NCBI GenBank assembly: GCA_023266165.1
Contig: JAHFRR010000034.1
Coordinates: 1-11,849, forward strand
Reading direction: 5' to 3'
DNA length: 11,849 nucleotides
Origin: Thiotrichales bacterium
GTDB lineage: Bacteria > Pseudomonadota > Gammaproteobacteria > Francisellales > CACEW01
This document shows positions 1 to 5,871 of the stretch, piece after piece. The number at the start of each line of letters is the position of its first letter. The first letter of the stretch is position 1. The translations under genes were made by a program, and so were the position numbers. The notes under the pieces were generated by a model that saw only the letters and a program-made list of their open reading frames with translations, searched no databases and was not told the origin of the DNA.

Positions 1-80
1 GCTCTGTCTTACCTGGAAATAAAGATCGCAAGATTCCCCTTTTTGCTTCTGAAGGCTTTTTCAAACTGCACCCTCCACCC

Positions 81-114
81 TAGCCCTCCTCCGCAAGGGA
101 GGAGGGAATAAGAA
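81..114. repeat. REP-like palindromic repeat, copy 1
   Basis: A perfect inverted repeat: CCCTCCTCC (84-92) pairs with GGAGGAGGG (98-106) around the loop GCAAG. It is preceded by CTAG and followed by AATAAGAA. Pyrimidine-rich arms around a GCAAG loop, lying between genes, are typical of short dispersed palindromic repeats in proteobacterial genomes. No T-run follows, so it does not look like an intrinsic terminator. Confidence 0.6.
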
Positions 115-156
115 AGCCTTACCAATTCAATAGGTTAGAAAGATGTGTGCATGCCG

Positions 157-185
157 TAGCCCGCAAGGGGAGAGGGGACAAGAAA
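157..185. repeat. REP-like palindromic repeat, copy 2 (left arm truncated)
   Basis: It aligns with copy 1 from TAGCCC through GCAAGGG to the purine arm and the ACAAGAA tail, but about 6 nt of the left arm are missing, so only a short stem remains. The matching flanks (TAG before, AAGAA after) support common origin rather than chance similarity. A further pyrimidine-rich stretch at about 309-325 resembles a left arm alone, but it is too short to call. Confidence 0.5.
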
Positions 186-248
186 TTATGATGCAAAATT
201 TTTTTATTTTTTAGAATTACCCACTCAAAACGACATAGACCCTTAAAT

Positions 249-266
249 CATTACTGCCATTACTGC
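249..266. repeat. 9-bp tandem repeat
   Basis: CATTACTGC occurs twice in immediate succession (249-257 and 258-266). It is intergenic and without evident function; probably a small slippage duplication. Confidence 0.5.
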
Positions 267-350
267 TGGATCTTGTCAAATAATAATCTTCCCTGCTTTC
301 AAAGTCAACCCCTATCCCTCTCTCCACTGATATTTTTTTATATATTTTTC

Positions 351-380
351 TTGATTTTTCAGGCTCATCTCTCGTAGAAT
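351..380 (+). promoter_or_regulatory. Candidate sigma70 promoter for the hydrolase gene
   Basis: TTGATT (351-356, 4 of 6 to the -35 consensus) and TAGAAT (375-380, 5 of 6 to the -10 consensus) are separated by 18 bp. Transcription would begin near 387, giving a leader of about 40 nt that contains the GGAGAG ribosome binding site. Called by eye in AT-rich DNA, so moderate support only. Confidence 0.4.
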
Positions 381-413
381 GCGAAACATCAAAACCATGA
401 CACCCCCTCTTTT

Positions 414-419
414 GGAGAG
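414..419 (+). promoter_or_regulatory. Ribosome binding site of the hydrolase gene
   Basis: GGAGAG ends 6 nt before the ATG at 426, good Shine-Dalgarno spacing. It fixes the hydrolase start. Confidence 0.7.
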
Positions 420-425
420 ACCCCG

Positions 426-1229
426 ATGCCCATTGCCTGCGTGAATAACATCAAAATTTTCTATGAGCAAACAGGTGCGGGGCCTGATCTTATCTTGATT
501 GCAGGCTTTTCTGCAACCCATGATATCTGGAATACCCTCATACCTTTGCTTCGTGATCAATACCGTGTCACTGTCCTGGACAATCGTGGGGCCGGCCAGT
601 CTTCCTCTGAAGGCGTTGAATACTCTATTGAAGGGATGGCACACGATGTTGCCGCACTCATGCAACATTTGAACATATCCAGTGCCTACTACGTGGGGCA
701 CTCCATGGGAGGGCTCATCCTCCAAGTGCTTGCCAGCACCTACCCTAACACTATCAAAAAAGCGATCCTCCTGTGCTCTGGCTTGCTGACCCCAACGGCC
801 TTTGGGTTTCATGGCAGTGTCAACGCAGCCTTAAAAACAGCAGGTGTTGACTGGGAGCTTTTGATAAAGAACCAAGCCAGCTTTCTGTTTGGCCCTGCGT
901 TTTTAAATGATAAAAAGCAGTTAGATGCATTTATCATGCGTTCTAAAACATACCCTCATCCACAAACAGAGGCTGGATTAGCAGGGCAAGGGCTTGCAAT
1001 TCGAAACTTCAAGAGACTCGAGCACCTCTCCCGTATCACAGTGCCCACCCAAGCACTGCTGGGAGATGCAGATACAATTGCCCTACTGTATCCCAATCAA
1101 AAATTATTAAAACAGCACAACCCTCTTATCCAAGTTGAAATGCTTGAAAATTGCGGCCATATGCCACAACTTGAATGCCCGCTTGCGTTATCAACCCGTT
1201 TGAAAGAGTATTTTATCGAAAAACCTTAA
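426..1229 (+). CDS. Alpha/beta-fold hydrolase
   Basis: A 267-residue cytoplasmic protein of the alpha/beta hydrolase fold (Abhydrolase_1, the group holding 3-oxoadipate enol-lactonase PcaD and BioH-like esterases). The nucleophile elbow is GHSMGG at 91-96, making Ser93 the likely nucleophile. GDAD at 213-216 supplies the likely acid (Asp216), and His245 in NCGHMPQLE is the likely catalytic base, so a complete Ser-Asp-His triad is visible in the right order. The oxyanion segment AGFSATHDIW (26-35) has AG where many relatives have HG. LDNRGAGQSS (51-60) is the usual post-strand motif. Length is normal, no signal peptide is seen, and the ATG at 426 follows a strong GGAGAG. The gene lies 87 bp upstream of infA on the same strand; the gap has its own candidate promoter, so it need not belong to the infA operon. 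The fold is secure; the substrate (ester, lactone or other) cannot be read from the sequence. Confidence 0.9.
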   Translation: MPIACVNNIKIFYEQTGAGPDLILIAGFSATHDIWNTLIPLLRDQYRVTVLDNRGAGQSSSEGVEYSIEGMAHDVAALMQHLNISSAYYVGHSMGGLILQVLASTYPNTIKKAILLCSGLLTPTAFGFHGSVNAALKTAGVDWELLIKNQASFLFGPAFLNDKKQLDAFIMRSKTYPHPQTEAGLAGQGLAIRNFKRLEHLSRITVPTQALLGDADTIALLYPNQKLLKQHNPLIQVEMLENCGHMPQLECPLALSTRLKEYFIEKP

Positions 1230-1246
1230 GCACCCTCAAAAACCAA

Positions 1247-1275
1247 TTGTATTGCGCGTCGTTTTTTGATACTGT
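1247..1275 (+). promoter_or_regulatory. Weak candidate promoter for infA-mutS
   Basis: TTGTAT (1247-1252) and TACTGT (1270-1275) are 17 bp apart in the 87-bp gap before infA. Spacing is ideal but the hexamers are only partial matches. An infA promoter here is expected, since infA is essential; the exact boxes are uncertain. Confidence 0.25.
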
Positions 1276-1305
1276 GTTGCACTGAGTTTTGATGTATTGA
1301 CCGGC

Positions 1306-1311
1306 GAGGAG
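1306..1311 (+). promoter_or_regulatory. Ribosome binding site of infA
   Basis: GAGGAG lies 5 nt before the ATG at 1317. This is a strong Shine-Dalgarno sequence, as expected for a highly expressed translation factor. Confidence 0.75.
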
Positions 1312-1316
1312 CCTTT

Positions 1317-1535
1317 ATGGCCAAAGAAGATGTGATTGAGATGGAGGGTACCGTCACGGAAACCCTCCCCAATACCCTGTTTCGCGTCCAGCTGGAAAAC
1401 GGGCATATCGTCATCGCCCATATTTCTGGGCGCATGCGTAAGAATTACATCCGTATCTTGACGGGGGATAAGGTCATGGTCGAGATGACGCCGTATGACC
1501 TCACCAAAGGCCGAATTACTTTCCGAAACAAGTAG
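1317..1535 (+). CDS. infA: Translation initiation factor IF-1
   Basis: IF-1 binds the A-site of the 30S subunit and, with IF-2 and IF-3, directs assembly of the initiation complex with fMet-tRNA at the start codon. The protein is exactly 72 residues, the bacterial norm, and forms one OB fold of the S1 type. Diagnostic stretches are MAKEDVIEMEGTV at the N-terminus, LPNTLFRVQLENGH, AHISGRMRKNYIRIL, GDKVMVEMTPYDL and KGRITFR at the end. They match the gammaproteobacterial form almost residue for residue from memory of the E. coli protein. The start is fixed by GAGGAG 5 nt upstream. The TAG stop is only 3 bp before the mutS ATG, so the two genes are almost certainly co-transcribed. In many gammaproteobacteria infA lies elsewhere (near clpA/aat/cspD in E. 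coli), so this neighbour is notable. Confidence 0.98.
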   Translation: MAKEDVIEMEGTVTETLPNTLFRVQLENGHIVIAHISGRMRKNYIRILTGDKVMVEMTPYDLTKGRITFRNK

Positions 1536-1538
1536 AAT

Positions 1539-4103
1539 ATGACAGCCATCGCTCAGCACACGCCCATGATGCAGCAATACCTGCAGATTAAAGCGCAGCA
1601 TCCCGATAAATTATTGTTTTATCGGATGGGGGATTTTTATGAGCTGTTTTATCAAGATGCTGAAAAAGCGGCACGTCTTTTAGAAATCACTTTGACACAG
1701 CGCGGTCATTCCAATGGCCAGCCCATCAAAATGGCCGGTGTGCCTTATCATGCAGCAGACACCTATCTTGCCAAACTCATCGCATCGGGCGAGTCCATCG
1801 CCATTTGCGAACAAGTGGGGGAAGTCACACATAAAGGCCCCGTCAAGCGTGAAGTGGTGCGAATCCTCACGCCTGCCACGTTGGTTGAAGAGAACCTTCT
1901 CGATCAACATCACACGATATTTTTAGGGGCGATTGCCTTCTTGCATGCAGATACACCCCAAGCGCTTGCCTTGTGTGATTTAGCCAGTGGCCAGTTTTTT
2001 GCCCTGGAAACGCCTACTTGGGCAACGCTCCTAGATGCGCTGGCCCAGTGGCAGCCGAAAGAGCTTTTGGTCTCTGATCATCTGTCTCGTGAGATCACCC
2101 ATCAGCTGCCTGGCATCCTTCGTTCCCGCCCTGCCTTAGAATTTGATATCCATCAGGGCAGACGCCTTATGTGTACTCAATTTTCAATTCCTGATCTCTC
2201 CATTTTCGAATGTGAAAATACCCCAGAGATCATCCGCGCAGCAGGCGCGATTCTTGCGTATTGCCAATCCATGCATCAGAAAGCCTTACCCCACTTGATG
2301 CGCCTCAAGATTTATAAAACTCAGGATTTATTAAAGCTCGATGGTGCCACGCGCCATCACCTCGAATTGACGGAGAATACCCGCGGGGGTAAAACCCATA
2401 CCCTGTTATCCATCCTAGATCGCACACAAACGCTGATGGGCGCCCGCAAGCTCAAGCAGTGGATGCATGAGCCCATCACCCAAAAAGATCTGCTAGAGGC
2501 CCGCTTTGAGGCGATAGAAGACTTACATCAGACAGACTTCCTACCCTTGCAGGCGCTGCTCAAACCTATCGGAGATCTGGAACGCATCAATACACGCATC
2601 GCTCTTAAATCCGCGCGTCCCCGAGATTTAGTCCAACTCAAACAAACTCTAGAGCAACTCCCTGAGATCTTACAAAAGCTCGCAAGGCATTCAACCCCTT
2701 TGTTGCAGCAGTTAACACGTCAGATTCACCCACTCCCTCACGTTGCAGCCTTACTCTCACAAGCTCTGGTTGAGAACCCCCCGATATTGATTCGCGACGG
2801 CGGCGTCATTGCCAAAGGTTATCACCTGGAGCTCGATGAGCTGCGGGATCTGGCCCAGGGTGCCAATGAGTTTTTATTAAAGCTTGAACATCAAGAGCGA
2901 GAAGCGACGGGCATCCCTACCTTGAAGGTCGGCTATAATCGCGTACATGGATTTTATATTGAAATCACCAAAGCCCAAAGCGACAAGCAACCCATTCCCG
3001 CTCACTATAGTCGCCGTCAAACCATCAAAAACGCTGAACGCTATATTACAGAAGAGCTCAAGCACTATGAAGACAAAATTCTCAGTGCAGAAGGGCGCGC
3101 ACTCAGTTTAGAGAAAAAATTATTTGAAGCACTCCAAGAGCATCTTCAAGCGTTTCACGCGCCGTGCCAGGAAAGTGCACACGCGCTGTCTGTGCTCGAT
3201 ATTCTCTTGAATTTTGCAGAGCGCGCCAAAACCCTCCAGTGGGTACGCCCCCACTTGAAGGCAGATATTGGTATTGAGATCCTCCAAGGTCGCCATCCTG
3301 TGCTGGAGTCTACCCTCAAAGAACGCTTCATTCCCAATGATATAACCCTCTCCCCTCAACAACAGGTTGTCTTGATCACAGGGCCCAATATGGGCGGGAA
3401 GTCAACCTATATGCGTCAAACGGCCTTAATCCTTTTGATGGCACATATGGGGAGTTTTGTGCCCGCTCTCAAAGCGGAGATCGGCCCCATCGACCGGATC
3501 TTTACGCGCATTGGGGCTTCAGATGATCTCGCCAGCGGTCGCTCAACCTTTATGGTTGAAATGACAGAGACGGCCGCCATTCTCAATAATGCCACCCCCA
3601 AAAGCCTGGTGTTAATGGATGAGATTGGACGGGGCACCAGCACGTTTGATGGATTATCCATTGCGTATGCCTGTTTGCACTATCTCTTGACACAAGCACG
3701 CGCGCTCACGCTTTTTGCTACCCACTATTTTGAGCTGACAGAGCTTGCCCAGTCGCACGCCTCTCTGTGCAATGTGCATCTCTCTGCGGTTGAGTACGAG
3801 GACACGATTATTTTCTTACATGCTGTCCAGAAAGGCCCTGCCAACCAAAGCTATGGCCTGCAGGTTGCGCAACTGGCAGGGATTCCGCCCGCTGTCATTC
3901 AGGAAGCGAGAACCTATTTGCAGGCCTTAGAGCATCGAACGGCTACTGCTGCACCACGGCAATACTCTCTGGATTTATTCAACCCTCCAGAGCAAACTCC
4001 ACATCCTGTCATCGATATATTAAAGAAAACAGATTTGAATATCCTCACGCCCAAAGATGCGCTTTTATTACTGTATCAGCTCAAAGAGCAGGTAGCGCGA
4101 TAA
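1539..4103 (+). CDS. mutS: DNA mismatch repair protein MutS
   Basis: MutS recognises base-base mismatches and small loops in newly replicated DNA and, with ATP and MutL, starts strand-specific repair. At 854 residues it has nearly the length of E. coli MutS (853). The mismatch-reading motif GDFYE has Phe33 and Glu35, equivalent to E. coli Phe36 and Glu38. Connector, core/lever and clamp domains fill about 120-570. The ABC-type ATPase follows: Walker A GPNMGGKST at 615-623, the SDDLASGRSTFMVEM segment, Walker B LVLMDE with Asp694-Glu695, then GRGTSTFDG and the ATHYFEL region. The IPPAVIQEA helix-turn-helix dimerisation segment and a C-terminal tail (LTPKDALLLLYQLKE), like the E. coli oligomerisation tail, are present, so the protein looks intact. 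The ATG at 1539 gives the usual N-terminus (AHTPMMQQY-like). Its own Shine-Dalgarno is weak, so translation is probably coupled to infA, 3 bp upstream. It converges with the next gene across 25 bp that show no terminator hairpin. Confidence 0.98.
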   Translation: MTAIAQHTPMMQQYLQIKAQHPDKLLFYRMGDFYELFYQDAEKAARLLEITLTQRGHSNGQPIKMAGVPYHAADTYLAKLIASGESIAICEQVGEVTHKGPVKREVVRILTPATLVEENLLDQHHTIFLGAIAFLHADTPQALALCDLASGQFFALETPTWATLLDALAQWQPKELLVSDHLSREITHQLPGILRSRPALEFDIHQGRRLMCTQFSIPDLSIFECENTPEIIRAAGAILAYCQSMHQKALPHLMRLKIYKTQDLLKLDGATRHHLELTENTRGGKTHTLLSILDRTQTLMGARKLKQWMHEPITQKDLLEARFEAIEDLHQTDFLPLQALLKPIGDLERINTRIALKSARPRDLVQLKQTLEQLPEILQKLARHSTPLLQQLTRQIHPLPHVAALLSQALVENPPILIRDGGVIAKGYHLELDELRDLAQGANEFLLKLEHQEREATGIPTLKVGYNRVHGFYIEITKAQSDKQPIPAHYSRRQTIKNAERYITEELKHYEDKILSAEGRALSLEKKLFEALQEHLQAFHAPCQESAHALSVLDILLNFAERAKTLQWVRPHLKADIGIEILQGRHPVLESTLKERFIPNDITLSPQQQVVLITGPNMGGKSTYMRQTALILLMAHMGSFVPALKAEIGPIDRIFTRIGASDDLASGRSTFMVEMTETAAILNNATPKSLVLMDEIGRGTSTFDGLSIAYACLHYLLTQARALTLFATHYFELTELAQSHASLCNVHLSAVEYEDTIIFLHAVQKGPANQSYGLQVAQLAGIPPAVIQEARTYLQALEHRTATAAPRQYSLDLFNPPEQTPHPVIDILKKTDLNILTPKDALLLLYQLKEQVAR

Positions 4104-4128
4104 AGTGATAGAGCGATAAAACGCGCGA

Positions 4129-4965
4129 TCAATAATGCCGACCGCCCATCAGGTGCTTCAACCACATCGGCAGCTGGAATCGATCTTTGAGATAACGATC
4201 GATCGAAAAATTCCCCGCACCGAAGCAAGCAAACGTCAACACCAATACACTCCACAGGACTGGATACTCCCAACCGCCGCCAGCATTGGCCCAGATAAAA
4301 CCGTTACTGAGATGATGCCCCATGATCGTTGCAATCATCAAGTAAACAAAAAGCCCAATCGATCCTAAACGTGTGATGAATCCACATCCCAAAGCAATCG
4401 CACCCCCCAGTTCACAGAGACCTGCCAACCACACCATAAACACAGGATGCGGCACATTGAGGCTGATAAACGCGGAGATATCACCTGCCCGTACTGCAGC
4501 ACCCGCCAGTAACTTTTCCGTAAAATGCGGCACTAAATCAAATCCTAGATAGAGTCTGATAAACAAAAGCTGCCATTCAAAGCGTGTGGCATGGTGCGCA
4601 GGATCGTTGGGCGCATCGCCCCCTGCTCGGACATCTTGAATGGCACAATGCAAATACGTCAGAATCTTCAGGACAAAGGCCGCCAGGAAAAAATATCCGC
4701 ACTCTGAATAGCCCATCAAAACAGACAATCTCCAGGTGACCAATAACGTAAACGTACTCATCAAAAATAAAGGCATAAAGGCACGTTGTACGCGCACGCA
4801 GAAATACAGCGTCAAAATGCTTGCAATCACCATAAACACGCTCGGTTCTAAGGGCGAGGGCATTCGGATCATCTCGATGACCTGCAGGACAAACCCAATC
4901 ACCACCAGGGCAAACGTCAGCTGGCTCCATCGGGCATGGGCTTGAAAGGTTTTCTTCAACGACAT
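4129..4965 (-). CDS. DoxX/YphA-like integral membrane protein
   Basis: A 278-residue inner-membrane protein. The C-terminal half (about 130-255) resembles the DoxX family, YphA-like branch: RLYLGFDLVPHFTEKL, then VWLAGLCELGGAIALG, GFITRLG, IATIMGHHLSNGFIWA and GGGWEYPVLW. About four hydrophobic segments make up this half (roughly 134-150, 173-193, 203-219, 232-250). The N-terminal half adds about four more (17-35, 43-57, 62-80, 90-108), whereas simple DoxX proteins are near 130-150 residues, so this is an extended form. DoxX-family proteins are small membrane proteins, some tied to redox or quinone-linked processes; no specific activity can be assigned here. I chose the ATG at 4965 because GGAG lies 8 nt upstream; an in-frame ATG at 4989 would add eight residues but has no such site. 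It is downstream of the ABC ATPase on the same strand (103 bp) and may share its transcript. Confidence 0.8.
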   Translation of the reverse strand: MSLKKTFQAHARWSQLTFALVVIGFVLQVIEMIRMPSPLEPSVFMVIASILTLYFCVRVQRAFMPLFLMSTFTLLVTWRLSVLMGYSECGYFFLAAFVLKILTYLHCAIQDVRAGGDAPNDPAHHATRFEWQLLFIRLYLGFDLVPHFTEKLLAGAAVRAGDISAFISLNVPHPVFMVWLAGLCELGGAIALGCGFITRLGSIGLFVYLMIATIMGHHLSNGFIWANAGGGWEYPVLWSVLVLTFACFGAGNFSIDRYLKDRFQLPMWLKHLMGGRHY

Positions 4966-4973
4966 CTTCTTTT

Positions 4974-4977
4974 CTCC
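4974..4977 (-). promoter_or_regulatory. Ribosome binding site deciding the DoxX-like start
   Basis: On the - strand GGAG precedes the ATG at 4965 by 8 nt. This favours that start over the upstream in-frame ATG at 4989, which would place the GGAG inside the coding region. Confidence 0.55.
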
Positions 4978-5046
4978 ACAATTGAACATTTACTTGATCT
5001 TTATTGACTTTCGGAGCATACACTTCTTTATTTTTAAATACAACCA

Positions 5047-5072
5047 AAGCACAGATCAAAAGCACAGATCAA
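5047..5072. repeat. Perfect 13-bp tandem duplication over the ABC gene stop
   Basis: AAGCACAGATCAA occurs twice in direct succession (5047-5059 and 5060-5072). The right copy contains the TGA stop of the - strand ABC ATPase gene (5069-5071). The left copy contains the same TGA-bearing sequence just past the stop. The duplication therefore lengthens only the intergenic DNA and leaves the protein end unchanged. Confidence 0.75.
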
Positions 5073-5803
5073 CGCATCGCCTCGATCATTTGAGTCACCA
5101 GAGCAGCTTTATCTGCCAAGGCTTCCTGATGTTGCGTAGCTCTCGCCCATTGCCAAACCAGGCAAGCAGGGCTTCCTGCTAGCACATAGATCTGATCCGC
5201 CAATTGTAGCGCTTCCCAGGGGTCATGGGTGACTTGAATCACCGTACGCCCAACGAGTTGGGCTTTGACAACAGGATACAACTCCGCCTTGGTCACCGCA
5301 TCCAGCGCTGAAAAAGGCTCATCAAGACATACCATTGGCCTATTTTCAAATAAGACTCGCGCAAGCCCCACACGTTGCTGCATCCCACCTGAAAGTTGAA
5401 ACATATAAGCATCAGCCCTTTCTTTCAACCCTACTTTATCCAAAAAATCGAGTGCCTCTTGGCGCGCTTTCGGCTGAATCGCCCCTCGCAATCGTGCGCC
5501 CATCAAGACATTATCCAGGGCATTCGCCCAAGGGAGTAACGCATGCTGCTGCGACATCAAGGCCACCTGCTCCTGCATCCCCCGGCCCCAGAGCTCGCTC
5601 CAATGCGCTGAAATCTGTAACTCAGGCGTCTCTAAGTGAAGCGGCAGCAATCCAGAAATGATCTGCAAGAGCGTGGTTTTCCCCACCCCACTACGTCCAA
5701 GAATGGCTGTCCAAGCCTCAGGCGTAAAAGACAGTTTTAGATTTTTGATCCATTGATGCTGTTGGCTTTGAACAAAATCGAGGGTGAGAATTTTTGAATG
5801 CAC
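5069..5803 (-). CDS. ABC transporter ATP-binding protein, ThiZ/SsuB/TauB type
   Basis: The ATPase subunit of an importer, which would sit on the cytoplasmic face of a two-permease channel. All nucleotide-binding motifs are present in 244 residues: Walker A GRSGVGKTT (36-44), Q-loop at Gln85/86, signature LSGGMQQR (137-144), Walker B MVCLDEP with Asp161-Glu162, D-loop SALD (165-168) and H-loop His193 in VTHDPWEAL. The stretch ALLPWANALDNVLMGARLRG is typical of the nitrate/sulfonate/taurine/thiamine-precursor cluster. With THDPWEALQLADQIYVL it points most to the ThiZ-like branch (hydroxymethylpyrimidine import), but this is not secure. The start is GTG at 5803, with a weak AAGAG upstream. No permease or periplasmic binding protein is next to it, which is unusual because these are normally one operon. 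The partners must lie elsewhere or be lost. It is divergent from the kinase-like gene. Confidence 0.9.
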   Translation of the reverse strand: MHSKILTLDFVQSQQHQWIKNLKLSFTPEAWTAILGRSGVGKTTLLQIISGLLPLHLETPELQISAHWSELWGRGMQEQVALMSQQHALLPWANALDNVLMGARLRGAIQPKARQEALDFLDKVGLKERADAYMFQLSGGMQQRVGLARVLFENRPMVCLDEPFSALDAVTKAELYPVVKAQLVGRTVIQVTHDPWEALQLADQIYVLAGSPACLVWQWARATQHQEALADKAALVTQMIEAMR

Positions 5804-5871
5804 AGGGACTCTTTAACAAAATGGAAAAACCTAAGGCTGATCATACCAAAAAATAAGAAAATAAAAAATCC
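5804..5871. promoter_or_regulatory. AT-rich divergent intergenic region
   Basis: The short gap between the divergent ABC ATPase and kinase-like genes is strongly AT-rich, more so than the flanking genes. The AT-rich character continues into the kinase-like reading frame to about 5970. Promoters for both genes are expected here, but no pair of -35/-10 boxes stands out enough to name. Confidence 0.35.

Larger units (their letters stand above)
1..425. other. Gene-poor leader region with repeats and a promoter
   Basis: No convincing gene lies here. The region holds two related palindromic repeat copies (81-114 and 157-185), a 9-bp tandem repeat (249-266), T-rich stretches and the probable promoter of the hydrolase gene. 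From the left edge one + frame stays open to a TAG at 81-83 and another to a TAA at 109-111. Either could be the tail of a gene to the left, but both run into the repeat and neither tail is recognisable, so no CDS is called. Confidence 0.6.

Noticed and set aside
3..83. Possible C-terminal tail of a gene entering from the left
   Set aside because: The frame is open from the edge to a TAG, but only about 26 codons are visible, the end lies inside the palindromic repeat and no family is recognisable.
312..812. Reverse-strand open frame of 166 codons over the 5' half of the hydrolase
   Set aside because: It lies antisense to a hydrolase with complete triad and ribosome site, shows no recognisable motif, and its translation looks random.
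4104..4128. Possible bidirectional terminator between mutS and the DoxX-like gene
   Set aside because: The 25 bp show no stable stem and no T-run on either strand.
4577..5065. Reverse-strand 162-codon open frame over the DoxX-like gene
   Set aside because: It is in a different frame of the same strand as a clear membrane protein; its Cys/Pro-rich translation has no family features.
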